Source of the DNA: JBBRDU01 sp038230335
GTDB taxonomy: Bacteria; Verrucomicrobiota; Verrucomicrobiia; Chthoniobacterales; UBA10450
Direction: 5' to 3'
Length of the DNA stretch: 64,000 bases
NCBI GenBank assembly: GCA_038230335.1
Contig: JBBRNL010000013.1
Span: 1-64,000 of the forward strand
Shown here one piece after another: positions 17,213-26,186 of the stretch. A program made the position numbers and the translations under genes. Within the stretch, counting starts at the first letter, position 1. Each line of letters starts with the position of its first letter. The notes under the pieces are model-generated. The model did no database searches. It had not been told where the DNA came from and was given only the letters and a program-made list of their open reading frames with translations.

Positions 17213-18148
17213 ATGATGAAGCTCGCTATCTGTGGGTTGTTGCTTGGCGCAAGTCCGGCGCAGGCAGGCCTGAAAGAATATTCCGCATTGGTCGTGGCGG
17301 ATGCGAACGCGCAGGCGCCTTCTCCCACCCATGCCATTCGTGTGACCTACCTCGGCGTGAACGGTTACCAGTTCGAAAGTGGCCGGCATGTCTTATTGGT
17401 CGATCCTTACTTCAGTCGAATCGGCTTCTGGCCGGTTACATTCAATCAACCGATCGCATCTGACCGGGCGCGCGTCGGCGAATCCTTCCGGCTACTTCGG
17501 GCGCAGGCTGATGCCGTTCTCGTGACGCACGCGCATTTCGATCACCTGCTGGACGTCCCCTCAGTCATGGAGAGGACCGGCGCACGTCTTTTGGCCGGCC
17601 GCACCGCGATCAATCTGGTGCAGTCGGAAGGCGTGGCGCGGGCAAAATGCAAAATAGTTAGGCCGGGTACCGTTCGCACAATCGGTCCCTGGATCATTCG
17701 CGTGTTCCCCGCCCAACATGACAAGCTGTTTGGCTCGACGCCTTTTCCCGGTCGAGTTGATACGATGCGCGGGCCCCCGAAGAAAGTTTCGGACTGGGTT
17801 GTTGGCGAGCCACTCGCGTTTGTGATCGAATCTGCAGGTGAACGAATTTATATAGATTCCGGCGGTGTGCCCGGGGCTCCTCCGAGTGCCGCGATCGGAC
17901 ATGTCGATCTTGCCATTCTGGGCGTGGCCCTGCCGGATAGTCGACAGCGCTATGCCGAGGCCGTGCGCTCGTTGCGCCCCCGCTACGTATTGCCAAGTCA
18001 TCAGGACGACTTTTTCGCTCCGCTCGGTGGCGGATTTGCTTTTGGAAAGATGACGGACTTCCCGCGACTGCTTAGCACCCAGGCAGAGGAACATTTGCCC
18101 GGCCGGGTCATCCTGCTCGATTACTTCCGTCCATGGACGCTGCGTTAA
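17213..18148 (+). CDS. Exported MBL-fold metallo-hydrolase
   Basis: This 311-residue protein has a short signal peptide (ending near SPAQA) and a metallo-beta-lactamase fold. The zinc motif is THAHFDH (residues 105-111), followed by further ligand candidates in FPAQHD, YIDSGG and LPSHQDD. It resembles the UlaG/NAPE-PLD-like branch of MBL hydrolases, which act on phosphodiesters or lactones; the substrate is unknown. The stop overlaps the start of the cyclase gene by 16 bases, so the two are translationally coupled. A periplasmic location is inferred from the signal. Confidence 0.8.
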   Translation: MMKLAICGLLLGASPAQAGLKEYSALVVADANAQAPSPTHAIRVTYLGVNGYQFESGRHVLLVDPYFSRIGFWPVTFNQPIASDRARVGESFRLLRAQADAVLVTHAHFDHLLDVPSVMERTGARLLAGRTAINLVQSEGVARAKCKIVRPGTVRTIGPWIIRVFPAQHDKLFGSTPFPGRVDTMRGPPKKVSDWVVGEPLAFVIESAGERIYIDSGGVPGAPPSAAIGHVDLAILGVALPDSRQRYAEAVRSLRPRYVLPSHQDDFFAPLGGGFAFGKMTDFPRLLSTQAEEHLPGRVILLDYFRPWTLR

Positions 18149-19680
18149 CCAGGAAGCGGCCCATCCGTCATCCCCTCCTGGTGACTGCGCTTGCGCCGGT
18201 CATCCCTCAACTTCTGGGCGGCGCGTTCAATCTCTGGTACAACATAGTCATCATCGATCCGCTCCTTCACGCGGCCGACCTTATGCCGCGCTTTGTGACG
18301 ACGGCGATTGTTTGGAACGCGGTGGTATATCCCATGGCGATCACGGTTTGGGCAGGCGTAATTTTTTCCCTGCGCCCTGCCCTTCACCAAGTGATGGGCG
18401 GCGAAGCCTTGCCGGAGCAACTGGAGTGGTCTCGACGCCGTCTCGTAAATTTGCCCTGGTACTGCGCGATCATTTCCGGAATAGCGTGGCTGCTCTGCAT
18501 TCCCGTTTTTCTGATTTCACTCGCCCTCACGGGCCACCATTTGAGTCCTCAATTGCTTTGGCATTTGCCCATTTCATTTTGTGTTTCTGGCTTCATTGCG
18601 ATAAGCCAGAGCTTTTTTCTGGTCGAACTGTCGAGCCATTGGGCGCTCTTCCCCCTTTTCTTCCGAAACATCAGGCCGGATAAACTCAGAGGAATTCGTC
18701 CAATTTCCTTGCGCACCCGCGGTTTGATGTGGGCCCTCTCCGCCGGGATTTGTCCGATCGGTTCGCTCTTGCTTCTGATTTTCGCGCCGGTCTCGCCTGG
18801 AACCAATCCGCAATGGTTTGGATTTTTCGTCGGCATGATCGGTATCGCCTTTGGTTTATGTTCCGCGATGTTGATTGGCCGCTCCGTCACGCAGCCGGTC
18901 GATCAACTGCGCGCCGCGGCGCAGGCGGTGATGGCAGGCCGTCTCGATGTGCAGGTGCCTTTGCGCCGGGCGGACGAATTCGGCTCGCTCATCGCCGAAT
19001 TCAATCTGATGGTGACCGGTTTGCGCGAAAAGGAGCATTTGCGCCAAACCTTCGGCTTGCATTTGGGACACGAGGCGGCCAAGCAAATTTTGGCGCGCGA
19101 TCCCGGCCTCGGTGGGACGGAGCAGGAGATAACCGTGATGTTTGCCGATATCCGATCCTTCACCGAGCGTTCGGCCCGTCTCACGCCAGCCAAAGCGGTT
19201 CGCCTATTGAATGAGTTTCTGCGCGTGATGGTGGAAGTGGTGGAAGGTGAGCACGGCGGGATGATCAACAAGTTTCTCGGCGACGGCTTTATCGCCCTTT
19301 TCGGCCTCGATGATTCCAACCGCGATCACGCCGACCAGGCGCTGGCCGCGGGGCGTTCCATGCAGCGAAAACTGGAGGAGCTTAACGCGGAACGCGCCCG
19401 ACGCGGTGAAGATGCCATTGGCATGGGAATCGGAATCAACACTGGCCTGGCCATTGTTGGCAGCATTGGCTCGCCCGAGCGCATGGAGTTTACGGTGATC
19501 GGCAATACGGTGAACGTGGCCTCCCGCATCGAGGGATTGAGCAAGACCGTGGGCAGCTCGCTCCTGATCAGCAAAGCGACGCGCGACGCATTACAAGGCG
19601 ACCCGGAGTTGCACGCCTTGCCTCCGCAAAAGATCAAAGGAGTAGAGGAGTTGCTGGAAGTGTTTACGCCGGCGGATTGA
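18133..19680 (+). CDS. Membrane-bound class III adenylate/guanylate cyclase with HAMP domain
   Basis: About six hydrophobic segments lie in residues 15-250, followed by a HAMP linker (about 245-300) and a class III cyclase domain. FADIRSFT (337-344, metal Asp339), NKFLGDGFIALF (Lys380, metal Asp384) and VIGNTVNVASRIEG, with the Asn/Arg pair for the transition state, are intact. The enzyme should be active and make cAMP or cGMP. The position that often holds Asp in adenylate cyclases reads Asn in IGNTVN, so base specificity is uncertain. It overlaps the MBL gene by 16 bases. Two proteins with cNMP-binding domains are encoded within 9 kb upstream, so local second-messenger signalling is plausible. 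Confidence 0.88.
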   Translation: MDAALTRKRPIRHPLLVTALAPVIPQLLGGAFNLWYNIVIIDPLLHAADLMPRFVTTAIVWNAVVYPMAITVWAGVIFSLRPALHQVMGGEALPEQLEWSRRRLVNLPWYCAIISGIAWLLCIPVFLISLALTGHHLSPQLLWHLPISFCVSGFIAISQSFFLVELSSHWALFPLFFRNIRPDKLRGIRPISLRTRGLMWALSAGICPIGSLLLLIFAPVSPGTNPQWFGFFVGMIGIAFGLCSAMLIGRSVTQPVDQLRAAAQAVMAGRLDVQVPLRRADEFGSLIAEFNLMVTGLREKEHLRQTFGLHLGHEAAKQILARDPGLGGTEQEITVMFADIRSFTERSARLTPAKAVRLLNEFLRVMVEVVEGEHGGMINKFLGDGFIALFGLDDSNRDHADQALAAGRSMQRKLEELNAERARRGEDAIGMGIGINTGLAIVGSIGSPERMEFTVIGNTVNVASRIEGLSKTVGSSLLISKATRDALQGDPELHALPPQKIKGVEELLEVFTPAD

Positions 19681-19778
19681 CCAGGGCATGAGCGCGCAGC
19701 TGGCGATTGCGTTTTCGCGCTCCACCCGTAGATGTCTCTAGCATCTGGGCACTGTTCTTAGGTACAGCCAACAATAGC

Positions 19779-19860
19779 ACCAGGGTGGCGAAATTGGCAG
19801 ACGCGCCAGACTTAGGATCTGGTTCCGCAAGGATTAGGGGTTCGAGTCCCCTCCCTGGTA
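19779..19860 (+). tRNA. tRNA-Leu (anticodon UAG)
   Basis: The acceptor stem ACCAGGG pairs with CCCTGGT, followed by discriminator A. The D arm contains TGGCGAAATTGGCAG. The anticodon stem CCAGA/TCTGG encloses loop CTTAGGA, giving anticodon TAG (reads CUA). A class II variable arm (TTCCGCAAGGA) and a T arm AGGGG-TTCGAGT-CCCCT complete it. The length is 82 bases and CCA is not encoded (the next bases are CCT). Confidence 0.95.
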
Positions 19861-19986
19861 CCTAACTCACCCAACCCTCGCGCCGCGGATGTTTCCTGGC
19901 AGGGAACGGACGTCGTTCCCGCAATCGCGGCTTGCCTTGCGGCTAACAACGAAACAAAACTGAGCCGGCTACGTTGCCGCTCTGGT

Positions 19987-20469
19987 ATGCCGTTCGATCC
20001 TGCGCTCCCCAAAATCCCTTACGAGATCGAGCGCAAGTTTCTCGTTAACGAGCTCCCGTCGAATCTGGAAAAGTACGAATGCCGGCGGATCGAGCAGGGA
20101 TATCTGGCAGTGGAAGGCAATGGCACGCAGGCCCGTCTACGTCGCGCGGGCACGATATGTTCGCTCACGGTGAAACGGGGCGGCGGCACGGCGCGTCATG
20201 AGTGGGAAATCGAGTTGAGCGAATCGCAGTTCCAGACACTTTGGCCCGCGACGGAGGGCCGTCGCTTGCGCAAGACGCGTTACGACGTGCCGTTTGAGAA
20301 TTTCACGATTGAAGTCGACATCTATGACGGCCACCACAAGGGGCTAATCGTGGCGGAAGTGGAATTCGATGATGAGGATCAATGCCGGCATTTTCAGCCG
20401 CCGGAATGGCTGGGAGAGGACGTCAGTGGCAAGCCGAGCTACAGCAACATCAAGTTAGCGCGCGAATAG
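19987..20469 (+). CDS. CYTH domain protein (triphosphate-tunnel metalloenzyme)
   Basis: This 160-residue CYTH protein has the signature ExExK (Glu13, Glu15, Lys17 in EIERKFL). Alternating basic and acidic strands line the tunnel (QARLRRAG, SLTVKRG, WEIELSE, FTIEVDIYDG, LIVAEVEFDDE). Bacterial members hydrolyse inorganic triphosphate or short polyphosphates, or bind organic triphosphates. The setting, opposite polyphosphate kinase and a ROK kinase, favours a polyphosphate or triphosphate role; this is inference. The gene converges with sixA, with 36 bases between stops that contain hairpins. Confidence 0.88.
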   Translation: MPFDPALPKIPYEIERKFLVNELPSNLEKYECRRIEQGYLAVEGNGTQARLRRAGTICSLTVKRGGGTARHEWEIELSESQFQTLWPATEGRRLRKTRYDVPFENFTIEVDIYDGHHKGLIVAEVEFDDEDQCRHFQPPEWLGEDVSGKPSYSNIKLARE

Positions 20470-20472
20470 AGC

Positions 20473-20488
20473 GCGAGCGGGGGCTCGC
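20473..20488. terminator. Intergenic hairpin between convergent genes
   Basis: GCGAGC-GGGG-GCTCGC is a perfect six-pair stem with a four-base loop, placed between the stops of the CYTH gene and sixA. It lacks a long T run, so it is only a candidate terminator or mRNA 3'-end stabiliser. Confidence 0.35.
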
Positions 20489-20505
20489 CCGGACGACCGA
20501 GAAGC

Positions 20506-20973
20506 CTAGGTTCTCGCCTTGGCGATTTTCGGTGGGAAAAGCCAGAGCAATTTGCCATTCATCGATGCCGCATCCGCATCAACGAGCGCGAGTCCGCCTT
20601 TGGAGAGTTTCACGGACGCTCCGCTCAGTTCGCGCAGGGCGTCGGAAAAGTCCGGCTCGTGTCCGACCAACATTAAATTCGACCCGGCGTACTTATCCAC
20701 GAGCCGGAGCAACCCCACGTGATCAAAGCCCGGCTCAAGGACCCGGTCTTCGCGCAATTTAACGTTGAGATGGTTCGCCACAATCTCGGCCGTTTGTCTG
20801 GCGCGCGGCAATGGGCTGGTCACAATGTGCCCGAGACACACATCGAGCAGATCGAGAAAGGCGGCCACTTTCTGAATCTCCTTTTTTCCTCGCTTGGTGA
20901 GGGGGCGCTCGTCGTCCGGCTTATTCCAGTTCGGCCAGTCGGCTTCGCCGTGCCTGAGGAAATAAAGATGCAT
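20506..20973 (-). CDS. sixA: SixA-type histidine phosphatase
   Basis: This compact 155-residue histidine-phosphatase-superfamily protein starts with LYFLRHGEA (phospho-acceptor His8 in RHG), has TSPLPRARQTAEI and ends the core with VGHEPDF (second His). The size and lack of extra domains match SixA, which removes phosphate from His-containing phosphotransfer domains. Other small phosphatases share the motifs, so the biological substrate is not certain. It is the last gene of the minus-strand group regulator-ppk-ROK kinase, 36 bases after the ROK gene. Confidence 0.82.
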   Translation of the reverse strand: MHLYFLRHGEADWPNWNKPDDERPLTKRGKKEIQKVAAFLDLLDVCLGHIVTSPLPRARQTAEIVANHLNVKLREDRVLEPGFDHVGLLRLVDKYAGSNLMLVGHEPDFSDALRELSGASVKLSKGGLALVDADAASMNGKLLWLFPPKIAKART

Positions 20974-21009
20974 GAACGCGTTGATGCGCCGAACGAACCG
21001 ATGTCGTGA

Positions 21010-21711
21010 TCAAGTGATGATCCGCCACTTTGCTTTACGCGTGCGCGGATCCAGGTCCCAAAGACGCACCCCGCCGAGGAAGGCGTTCCGATTATGCCCG
21101 GGCTCAACCCCTTCCGGCAAAGTTTTGAAACGCTTGGCATTGCCGCCGCCCAGCACCACGTAGTCGGCGATGAAAGAACGTTTCAATTGGAAGACGGCGT
21201 GGCGGACCTCCCGCTTCCACGCGACCTCCCCCAGTTTGGACAAACCGGGTTTGCCCAGAAATTTTTCGATGATGACTCCATCGCGATAGGGAAGGTCCCC
21301 CAATTCAAGAGGGAGCAGCGTCTTTTCGTAAATCAAGGCGGAGCCGAGTCCAGTGCCCAAACCCAAAAAGAGCATGCGTCCGCCGCGATAACTGCCGAGC
21401 GCCTGCATGGCGGCATCATTAATGACATGGACAGGTTTGCCCAGCGCTTTGGCGAAATCAAAACCGGCCCACCCTTTACCCAGGTGTTTGGGATCTCGCA
21501 CGATGCGCCCGTTTTTGACCGGGGAAGGAAAACCGATTGAGACGGCGTCGAAATTCCACCCATCCACCGTATTTTTCAATTTCGAGACCAGCTGCTTCGG
21601 CGTCATGCGCGCGCCCGAGTCGAACTTTCTTTTGTCCCCGGCCGATATCATGAGCTTCACGTGCGTGCCGCCGATGTCGACCACGAGGATCTTTTTCTTC
21701 TTCTTTTTCAC
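21010..21711 (-). CDS. ROK-family polyphosphate glucokinase-like protein
   Basis: This 233-residue ROK kinase has an ATPase phosphate loop (VVDIGGTHVK), the IGFPSPVKNGRI segment, the catalytic-base region VINDAAMQALG and a second phosphate loop FLGLGTGLGSALI. It contains no cysteine at all and therefore lacks the zinc motif of most ROK sugar kinases and repressors, as in polyphosphate glucokinases. The start is a GTG whose GTGA overlaps the ppk stop by four bases, a strong sign of coupling. Phosphorylation of glucose with polyphosphate is inferred from this linkage; ATP glucokinase is the alternative. Confidence 0.8.
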   Translation of the reverse strand: MKKKKKKILVVDIGGTHVKLMISAGDKRKFDSGARMTPKQLVSKLKNTVDGWNFDAVSIGFPSPVKNGRIVRDPKHLGKGWAGFDFAKALGKPVHVINDAAMQALGSYRGGRMLFLGLGTGLGSALIYEKTLLPLELGDLPYRDGVIIEKFLGKPGLSKLGEVAWKREVRHAVFQLKRSFIADYVVLGGGNAKRFKTLPEGVEPGHNRNAFLGGVRLWDLDPRTRKAKWRIIT

Positions 21712-23930
21712 GATTGGCTTGGGAGCGCCTTGATTGGCTTCAACCTAATGAAACGCGATTTTTTCGTTTCGACGATACTTTTTGCCTGGTTGCGGGAGGT
21801 TTGTCGGAAAAACAGCTGGGCTTGAGACGCTTCTTCCCCTTCCCGCGGATGCAAGCGCTCATAAGTGCCATCCGGCTTGAGTTCGCGCGCTTTGACACGG
21901 TCCCGCAAAAACGCGGGCAGAATCTCATTCACGATTTCTTTGCGCAGGCTGGGTTCCTCGATGGGGAACGCAACTTCCACGCGCCGAATCAGATTGCGGG
22001 GCATCCAATCGGCGCTGGAAAGATAGAGAACCATGTCCCCCGCATTCTCAAAATAATAAACGCGGCTATGCTCGAGAAATCTCCCCACGATGCTGACGAC
22101 GCGAATTTTTTCGCTCAGGCCGGGCACGCCCGGTCGCAGGCAGCAGATGCCGCGCACGATCAAATCGATCGTAACGCCCGCACTGGAGGCTTCGTAAAGT
22201 TTTTCGATGATCTCGTGGTCCACCAGCGCGTTCAACTTGGCTACGATGCGGGCCGGTTTGCCGGCCATGGCATTATCCCGTTCGCGTTCAATCAAGGCGA
22301 TGAGCCGCCGGCTCATGTCAAACGGTGAAACCATCAATTTTTCCAAGCCTGGATAACTGGCCAGACCGGTCAGTGTGTTAAACACAATGGCGAGCTCTTC
22401 CGTAATTTTTTGATTGGTCGTGAGCAGACTGAAGTCTGTGTAGGTGCGCGCCGTGCGCGGGTGATAATTTCCCGTTCCAAGGTGAACATAATGCCGGAGC
22501 CGATCGCTATCACGCCGAACAATGAGTAACGCTTTGCAGTGAGTTTTCAGGCCGACCACCCCGTAAACAACGTGCGCGCCCGCTTCTTCCAGGCGGCGCG
22601 CCCATTGAATGTTGGCGGCCTCGTCGAAGCGCGCGCGCAGCTCGACCAGGGCGGTCACTTGTTTGCCGACGCTAGCCGCCTTAATCAAGGCCTCCACGAT
22701 CGGTGAATCGCCGCTTGTCCGGTAAAGCGTGATCTTGAGGGCCAGAACCTGGGGATCGTCGGCCGCGGACTCGATCAGTTCAACGATCGGGTCAAAGCTT
22801 TCATAGGGATGATGCAACAGGATGTCCTGTTTGCGCATGACCTCGAAGATATTGGCGTGCGGCGGAAGGGCCGGATCGCGCACGGGTTTAAACAGCCGGT
22901 CTTTAAATTTGGCAAAAGCGTCGTTGGCCACGAGCGGCGTCAAATGGGTCATGGAGAGCGGCCCATTCACCTTATAGACGTCCGCCTCGCCCAGATCGAA
23001 AAACTCGAGCAGGAGTTCGCGAAAATCTTTTGGGCAATCGGTCTCCACTTCCAGGCGAACAGCGTCGCCGCGGCTGGAGCGGCGAAGTTCGTGCTCAATG
23101 CTGCGCAACAGGTTCTCGGCTTCTTCCTCGTCGATGTAGAGGTCGCTGTTCCGCGTGACGCGGAAGGCATGCACTCCATCCAGAATCAGCCCGGGAAAAA
23201 GGTCCGCGATGTGATGTTTAATGAGAGAGGCGAGGTAGATGTAATCCCAGGGTTCGTCTTCGCCTTTTCCGCGTGGCATCATGATGAGACGCGGCAGCAC
23301 GCGCGGAACCTGCACGATGGCATGGAGCAATTCGCCGCCGCGTTGTGCCTTCGCCCGCACGAGCAGGTTGTGACTCTTGTTCAAGAGCTGCGGGAACGGA
23401 TGGCTCGCGTCGACGGCGAGCGGCGTGAGCATGGGGAAAACTTCCTCCTGGAAATAACGTCGGGCCCAGGCCGCGCGTTTCGTGTTCAGTTGCGCGACGT
23501 CGTGAATTCGAATTCCATTCCGGGCCAGAGCCGGAGCAATCTCGTCGTTCCAAAGCGCGTACTCAAGAGCCACCAGCTCGTGGGCGATCCGCTGGATGCC
23601 ATTGAATATTTCTGTCGGACTCAAACCATCCGGGCCGACGTCGCTGGTTTCGCTTTCGATCTGCTGTTTGATGCCGGCGACACGGATTTCGAAGAACTCA
23701 TCCAGATTGGAGCTAAAGATGGTCAGGAACTTGACCCGCTCCATAATCGGCTGCGTCGCATCCTGGGCCTCTTCCAAGACGCGGCGGTTGAACTCGAGCC
23801 AGCTCAGCTCACGGTTGATAAAGTTTTCCGGAGCGGAGAACTTTTTTTGGGCCGAGTCCGCCGGGGCGTCGGGTAATTGGATAATGTTGTTCGCGCCATC
23901 TGAAGACGAGGATTCAGGTTTGGTTTGCAT
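21708..23930 (-). CDS. ppk1: Polyphosphate kinase 1
   Basis: The protein (740 residues from the ATG at 23930) matches the full length of PPK1. An N-terminal domain begins INRELSWLEFNRRVLEEA. The head domain includes DVYKVNGPLSMTHL and HHPYESFDPIVELI. The catalytic phospholipase-D-like domains follow, with HLGTGNYHPRTARTYTDFSL (phospho-His region) and a C-terminal YLSSADWMPRNLIRRVEV. It makes polyphosphate reversibly from ATP at the membrane or in granules. I use the ATG at 23930, since GGAG lies five bases upstream; a GTG two codons earlier is possible. The ROK kinase gene overlaps its stop, and the double-receiver regulator gene ends 24 bases upstream. Confidence 0.95.
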   Translation of the reverse strand: MQTKPESSSSDGANNIIQLPDAPADSAQKKFSAPENFINRELSWLEFNRRVLEEAQDATQPIMERVKFLTIFSSNLDEFFEIRVAGIKQQIESETSDVGPDGLSPTEIFNGIQRIAHELVALEYALWNDEIAPALARNGIRIHDVAQLNTKRAAWARRYFQEEVFPMLTPLAVDASHPFPQLLNKSHNLLVRAKAQRGGELLHAIVQVPRVLPRLIMMPRGKGEDEPWDYIYLASLIKHHIADLFPGLILDGVHAFRVTRNSDLYIDEEEAENLLRSIEHELRRSSRGDAVRLEVETDCPKDFRELLLEFFDLGEADVYKVNGPLSMTHLTPLVANDAFAKFKDRLFKPVRDPALPPHANIFEVMRKQDILLHHPYESFDPIVELIESAADDPQVLALKITLYRTSGDSPIVEALIKAASVGKQVTALVELRARFDEAANIQWARRLEEAGAHVVYGVVGLKTHCKALLIVRRDSDRLRHYVHLGTGNYHPRTARTYTDFSLLTTNQKITEELAIVFNTLTGLASYPGLEKLMVSPFDMSRRLIALIERERDNAMAGKPARIVAKLNALVDHEIIEKLYEASSAGVTIDLIVRGICCLRPGVPGLSEKIRVVSIVGRFLEHSRVYYFENAGDMVLYLSSADWMPRNLIRRVEVAFPIEEPSLRKEIVNEILPAFLRDRVKARELKPDGTYERLHPREGEEASQAQLFFRQTSRNQAKSIVETKKSRFIRLKPIKALPSQS

Positions 23931-23954
23931 CAACACTCCATCGGCCCGGCCTAA

Positions 23955-26186
23955 CTAGTCTCCGATTCCGATCGAGCGGGTGAGACGCTGCAGAACGCCT
24001 TTGCGCTCCGGTTTTTGCGCGGACAGGGCTGGCCAGCATTCCACAATCTCGAGAGCGAGGAATCGAAAGAGAGTTAAACGCGCGAATTTTAGATCGAGGC
24101 GCAGATTCTTGGCAATCTGTTGAATCGATCGTACGCCGTTGAATTGCGAGGCGAACTGGGCCTCGGCCACAGTCAGCCGCAAGTCCTGCACACGCTCGAA
24201 TCCATCACGGGTGTACGCCGGGATGCAGCCCGGATCGTAATTTACCTTACTGCCGAGATCCTGGAACTGGATCAGACGCAGGGTGGCCAGAGCCCAATGA
24301 TCCATATCTCCTTCCGGAGCCACCCCGGCCGTCCAGGAGGGAAGCTCGGTGCATTGTTCAAACATGAACCGCACCCGTGACGTAATCCAAAGGTTGGCGA
24401 AAAGCTTTTGCCCGTAGTGCTGCACCAATTGGAAGGCCGGCTCCTGCAAGATTAATCCACTCTGCGCGAGAGTCATGAAAAGGGGACAGCCTGTTTCTTT
24501 CTGCTGTGTTCGCGCTTCGGCGATTTTTTCCTGATCCACGTTGACCAAAGTGATGGGCGCTTCGGAGCAGTAGAGCTCCGGATCGCGCGTTGTGGCTAGA
24601 ACGATCTCCCCATTTTTGACCAGCAAATCAACCGGCTCTTTGTTCCAGAAGGAACGAAGCGTGCCGGTGAGCTTGCCCTTGGCAATTGTTCGGAGAGCCC
24701 AATTCATCGAGAAAAAACTCGTGTCACCGCAGAAGTATGCGCCGCCCGTGACGGATTCGTTGGGCAGATCGGAATCTTGCTCGGAGGATGCCGCCGGCAT
24801 GGCGTTGGTTTCACCAACCGGAAGTAAGTCGTCGCCCGTCGGCAGCTCCTCCGGTGACGTAAAAGAAGGGGCGGTCCAAGGCTGGCCCCAGGTTTCCTGT
24901 GTGGGCGGCGCGCTCCACCATTCCTCCGCTGCCGGAGCGGGTTGCTCAGCCGATTGCACCGCCGGCTGCGGCGTTTGTGCTTCCTCGAAGCCGAAATCGG
25001 TCGGAGCGGGTTCGGCGCTGGGCGGGGCCGGTTGTGTCTCAGGTGCAGGGGGCTGCGGTTCGTCCGGTAATTCGGGCATATGGTTTTCCACGGTTCTGAT
25101 AAGCAAATCTGAAGTGAACGGTTTATTCAAGGACCCAATCACATTAGAACTGCCCGCCAAGTCCGGACGGAGGTCGGCTCCAAGGCCGGACATGTAGACA
25201 ACCGGAATGCCCGCCGTCACCGGGTCTTCCCGGAGTCGGCGCGTCACTTCGTCGCCTTTCATGTCGGGCAGAATGTAGTCGAGCAAAATCAGTTCCGGCG
25301 GATCTGCTTTGGCTGCGACAAGACTGTCCCGCGCGTTTGACGCGCTGCTTACATCGTAGTTCGCCTCACTCAGGATGTCTTTGACGAAGCTTAGCAACAT
25401 CACGCTGTCATCGATGACGAGAATTTTTCGCCGCGCGGAAGATTTGGCCCGGGCCATCTTCGCACCAGAGGCGGCGCCCTCTTCGTCCACCTTACGCATG
25501 GCTTCCATAAGAAGGATCTGCCAATCGAGGTTGATCGTCCGCGGCGCGGCCCCGGCAGCAACCTCGGAGATCATGCCACCTTTCCAGGTGACGATTTCGT
25601 TGAAGGCAGCCGTCCCTTCCTTGCCGAGGGCGGTGGCATGCCGGACTTGTCCGTCCTCAAAGTAGACGCGGCCTTTTTCGCCGCTCGGAGCAGTGAATTC
25701 GATTGCCGCCGTCGTGCCGCTCATACATTTGAGCTGAATAATATCAGCCACGTGCAGATCGCTGAGCGTGCCTTGGAACTTCTCGCTCTCCGGCTTTGTC
25801 GACGGGCGCAGGAGCGCCTGCACCAGATCCACGAAATCGTTATGTGGGAAAGGTTTCTCCAGAAAATGGATTGCGCCGATGCTGGCGGCCTGTTCGCGGG
25901 CGGTCGAGAGGTGGGTGGCGGTCAGGATAATGGCGCGACCGTTGGGGTGGCTGGTGCGCAGGTCGTAGAGAAATTCCAGCCCGAGATCGTAGGTGGCGTC
26001 CACGTCGAGGACGAACAAGTCAGGTTTTGTGGCCGAGGCCTTGCGCTGGGCTTCTTCCAGAGAATGGGTCAGGTCCACGCCCGCATCCGGGGCGACCTCA
26101 TGCAAAGCGGTCAGGATGGCTGAAGCCACAAGTTCATCCGGCTCCAACACCAAAATTCGACCATTACTTATGCTTGCCGCGTCCAT
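23955..26186 (-). CDS. Double receiver (REC-PATAN-REC) response regulator
   Basis: The 743-residue protein has a receiver domain (phospho-acceptor Asp61 in FVLDVD, Lys111 in LEKPF) and a DUF4388/PATAN domain (about 135-235, FQGTLSDLHVADIIQLKCMS). A second receiver covers about 253-370 (VIDDS, Asp303 in LLDYILPDMKG, KPF). A Pro/Ala/Glu-rich linker of roughly 100 residues leads to a C-terminal PATAN-like region (about 480-740). There is no DNA-binding or enzymatic output domain, so it probably works through protein contacts, as PATAN proteins in motility and polarity systems do. It sits directly upstream of ppk1 on the same strand. Operon membership is likely but not proven. Confidence 0.8.
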   Translation of the reverse strand: MDAASISNGRILVLEPDELVASAILTALHEVAPDAGVDLTHSLEEAQRKASATKPDLFVLDVDATYDLGLEFLYDLRTSHPNGRAIILTATHLSTAREQAASIGAIHFLEKPFPHNDFVDLVQALLRPSTKPESEKFQGTLSDLHVADIIQLKCMSGTTAAIEFTAPSGEKGRVYFEDGQVRHATALGKEGTAAFNEIVTWKGGMISEVAAGAAPRTINLDWQILLMEAMRKVDEEGAASGAKMARAKSSARRKILVIDDSVMLLSFVKDILSEANYDVSSASNARDSLVAAKADPPELILLDYILPDMKGDEVTRRLREDPVTAGIPVVYMSGLGADLRPDLAGSSNVIGSLNKPFTSDLLIRTVENHMPELPDEPQPPAPETQPAPPSAEPAPTDFGFEEAQTPQPAVQSAEQPAPAAEEWWSAPPTQETWGQPWTAPSFTSPEELPTGDDLLPVGETNAMPAASSEQDSDLPNESVTGGAYFCGDTSFFSMNWALRTIAKGKLTGTLRSFWNKEPVDLLVKNGEIVLATTRDPELYCSEAPITLVNVDQEKIAEARTQQKETGCPLFMTLAQSGLILQEPAFQLVQHYGQKLFANLWITSRVRFMFEQCTELPSWTAGVAPEGDMDHWALATLRLIQFQDLGSKVNYDPGCIPAYTRDGFERVQDLRLTVAEAQFASQFNGVRSIQQIAKNLRLDLKFARLTLFRFLALEIVECWPALSAQKPERKGVLQRLTRSIGIGD

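Noticed and set aside
22809..23876. 355-codon open frame antisense to ppk1
   Set aside because: It mirrors PPK1 coding sequence that is conserved on the other strand. No domain or signal is visible.
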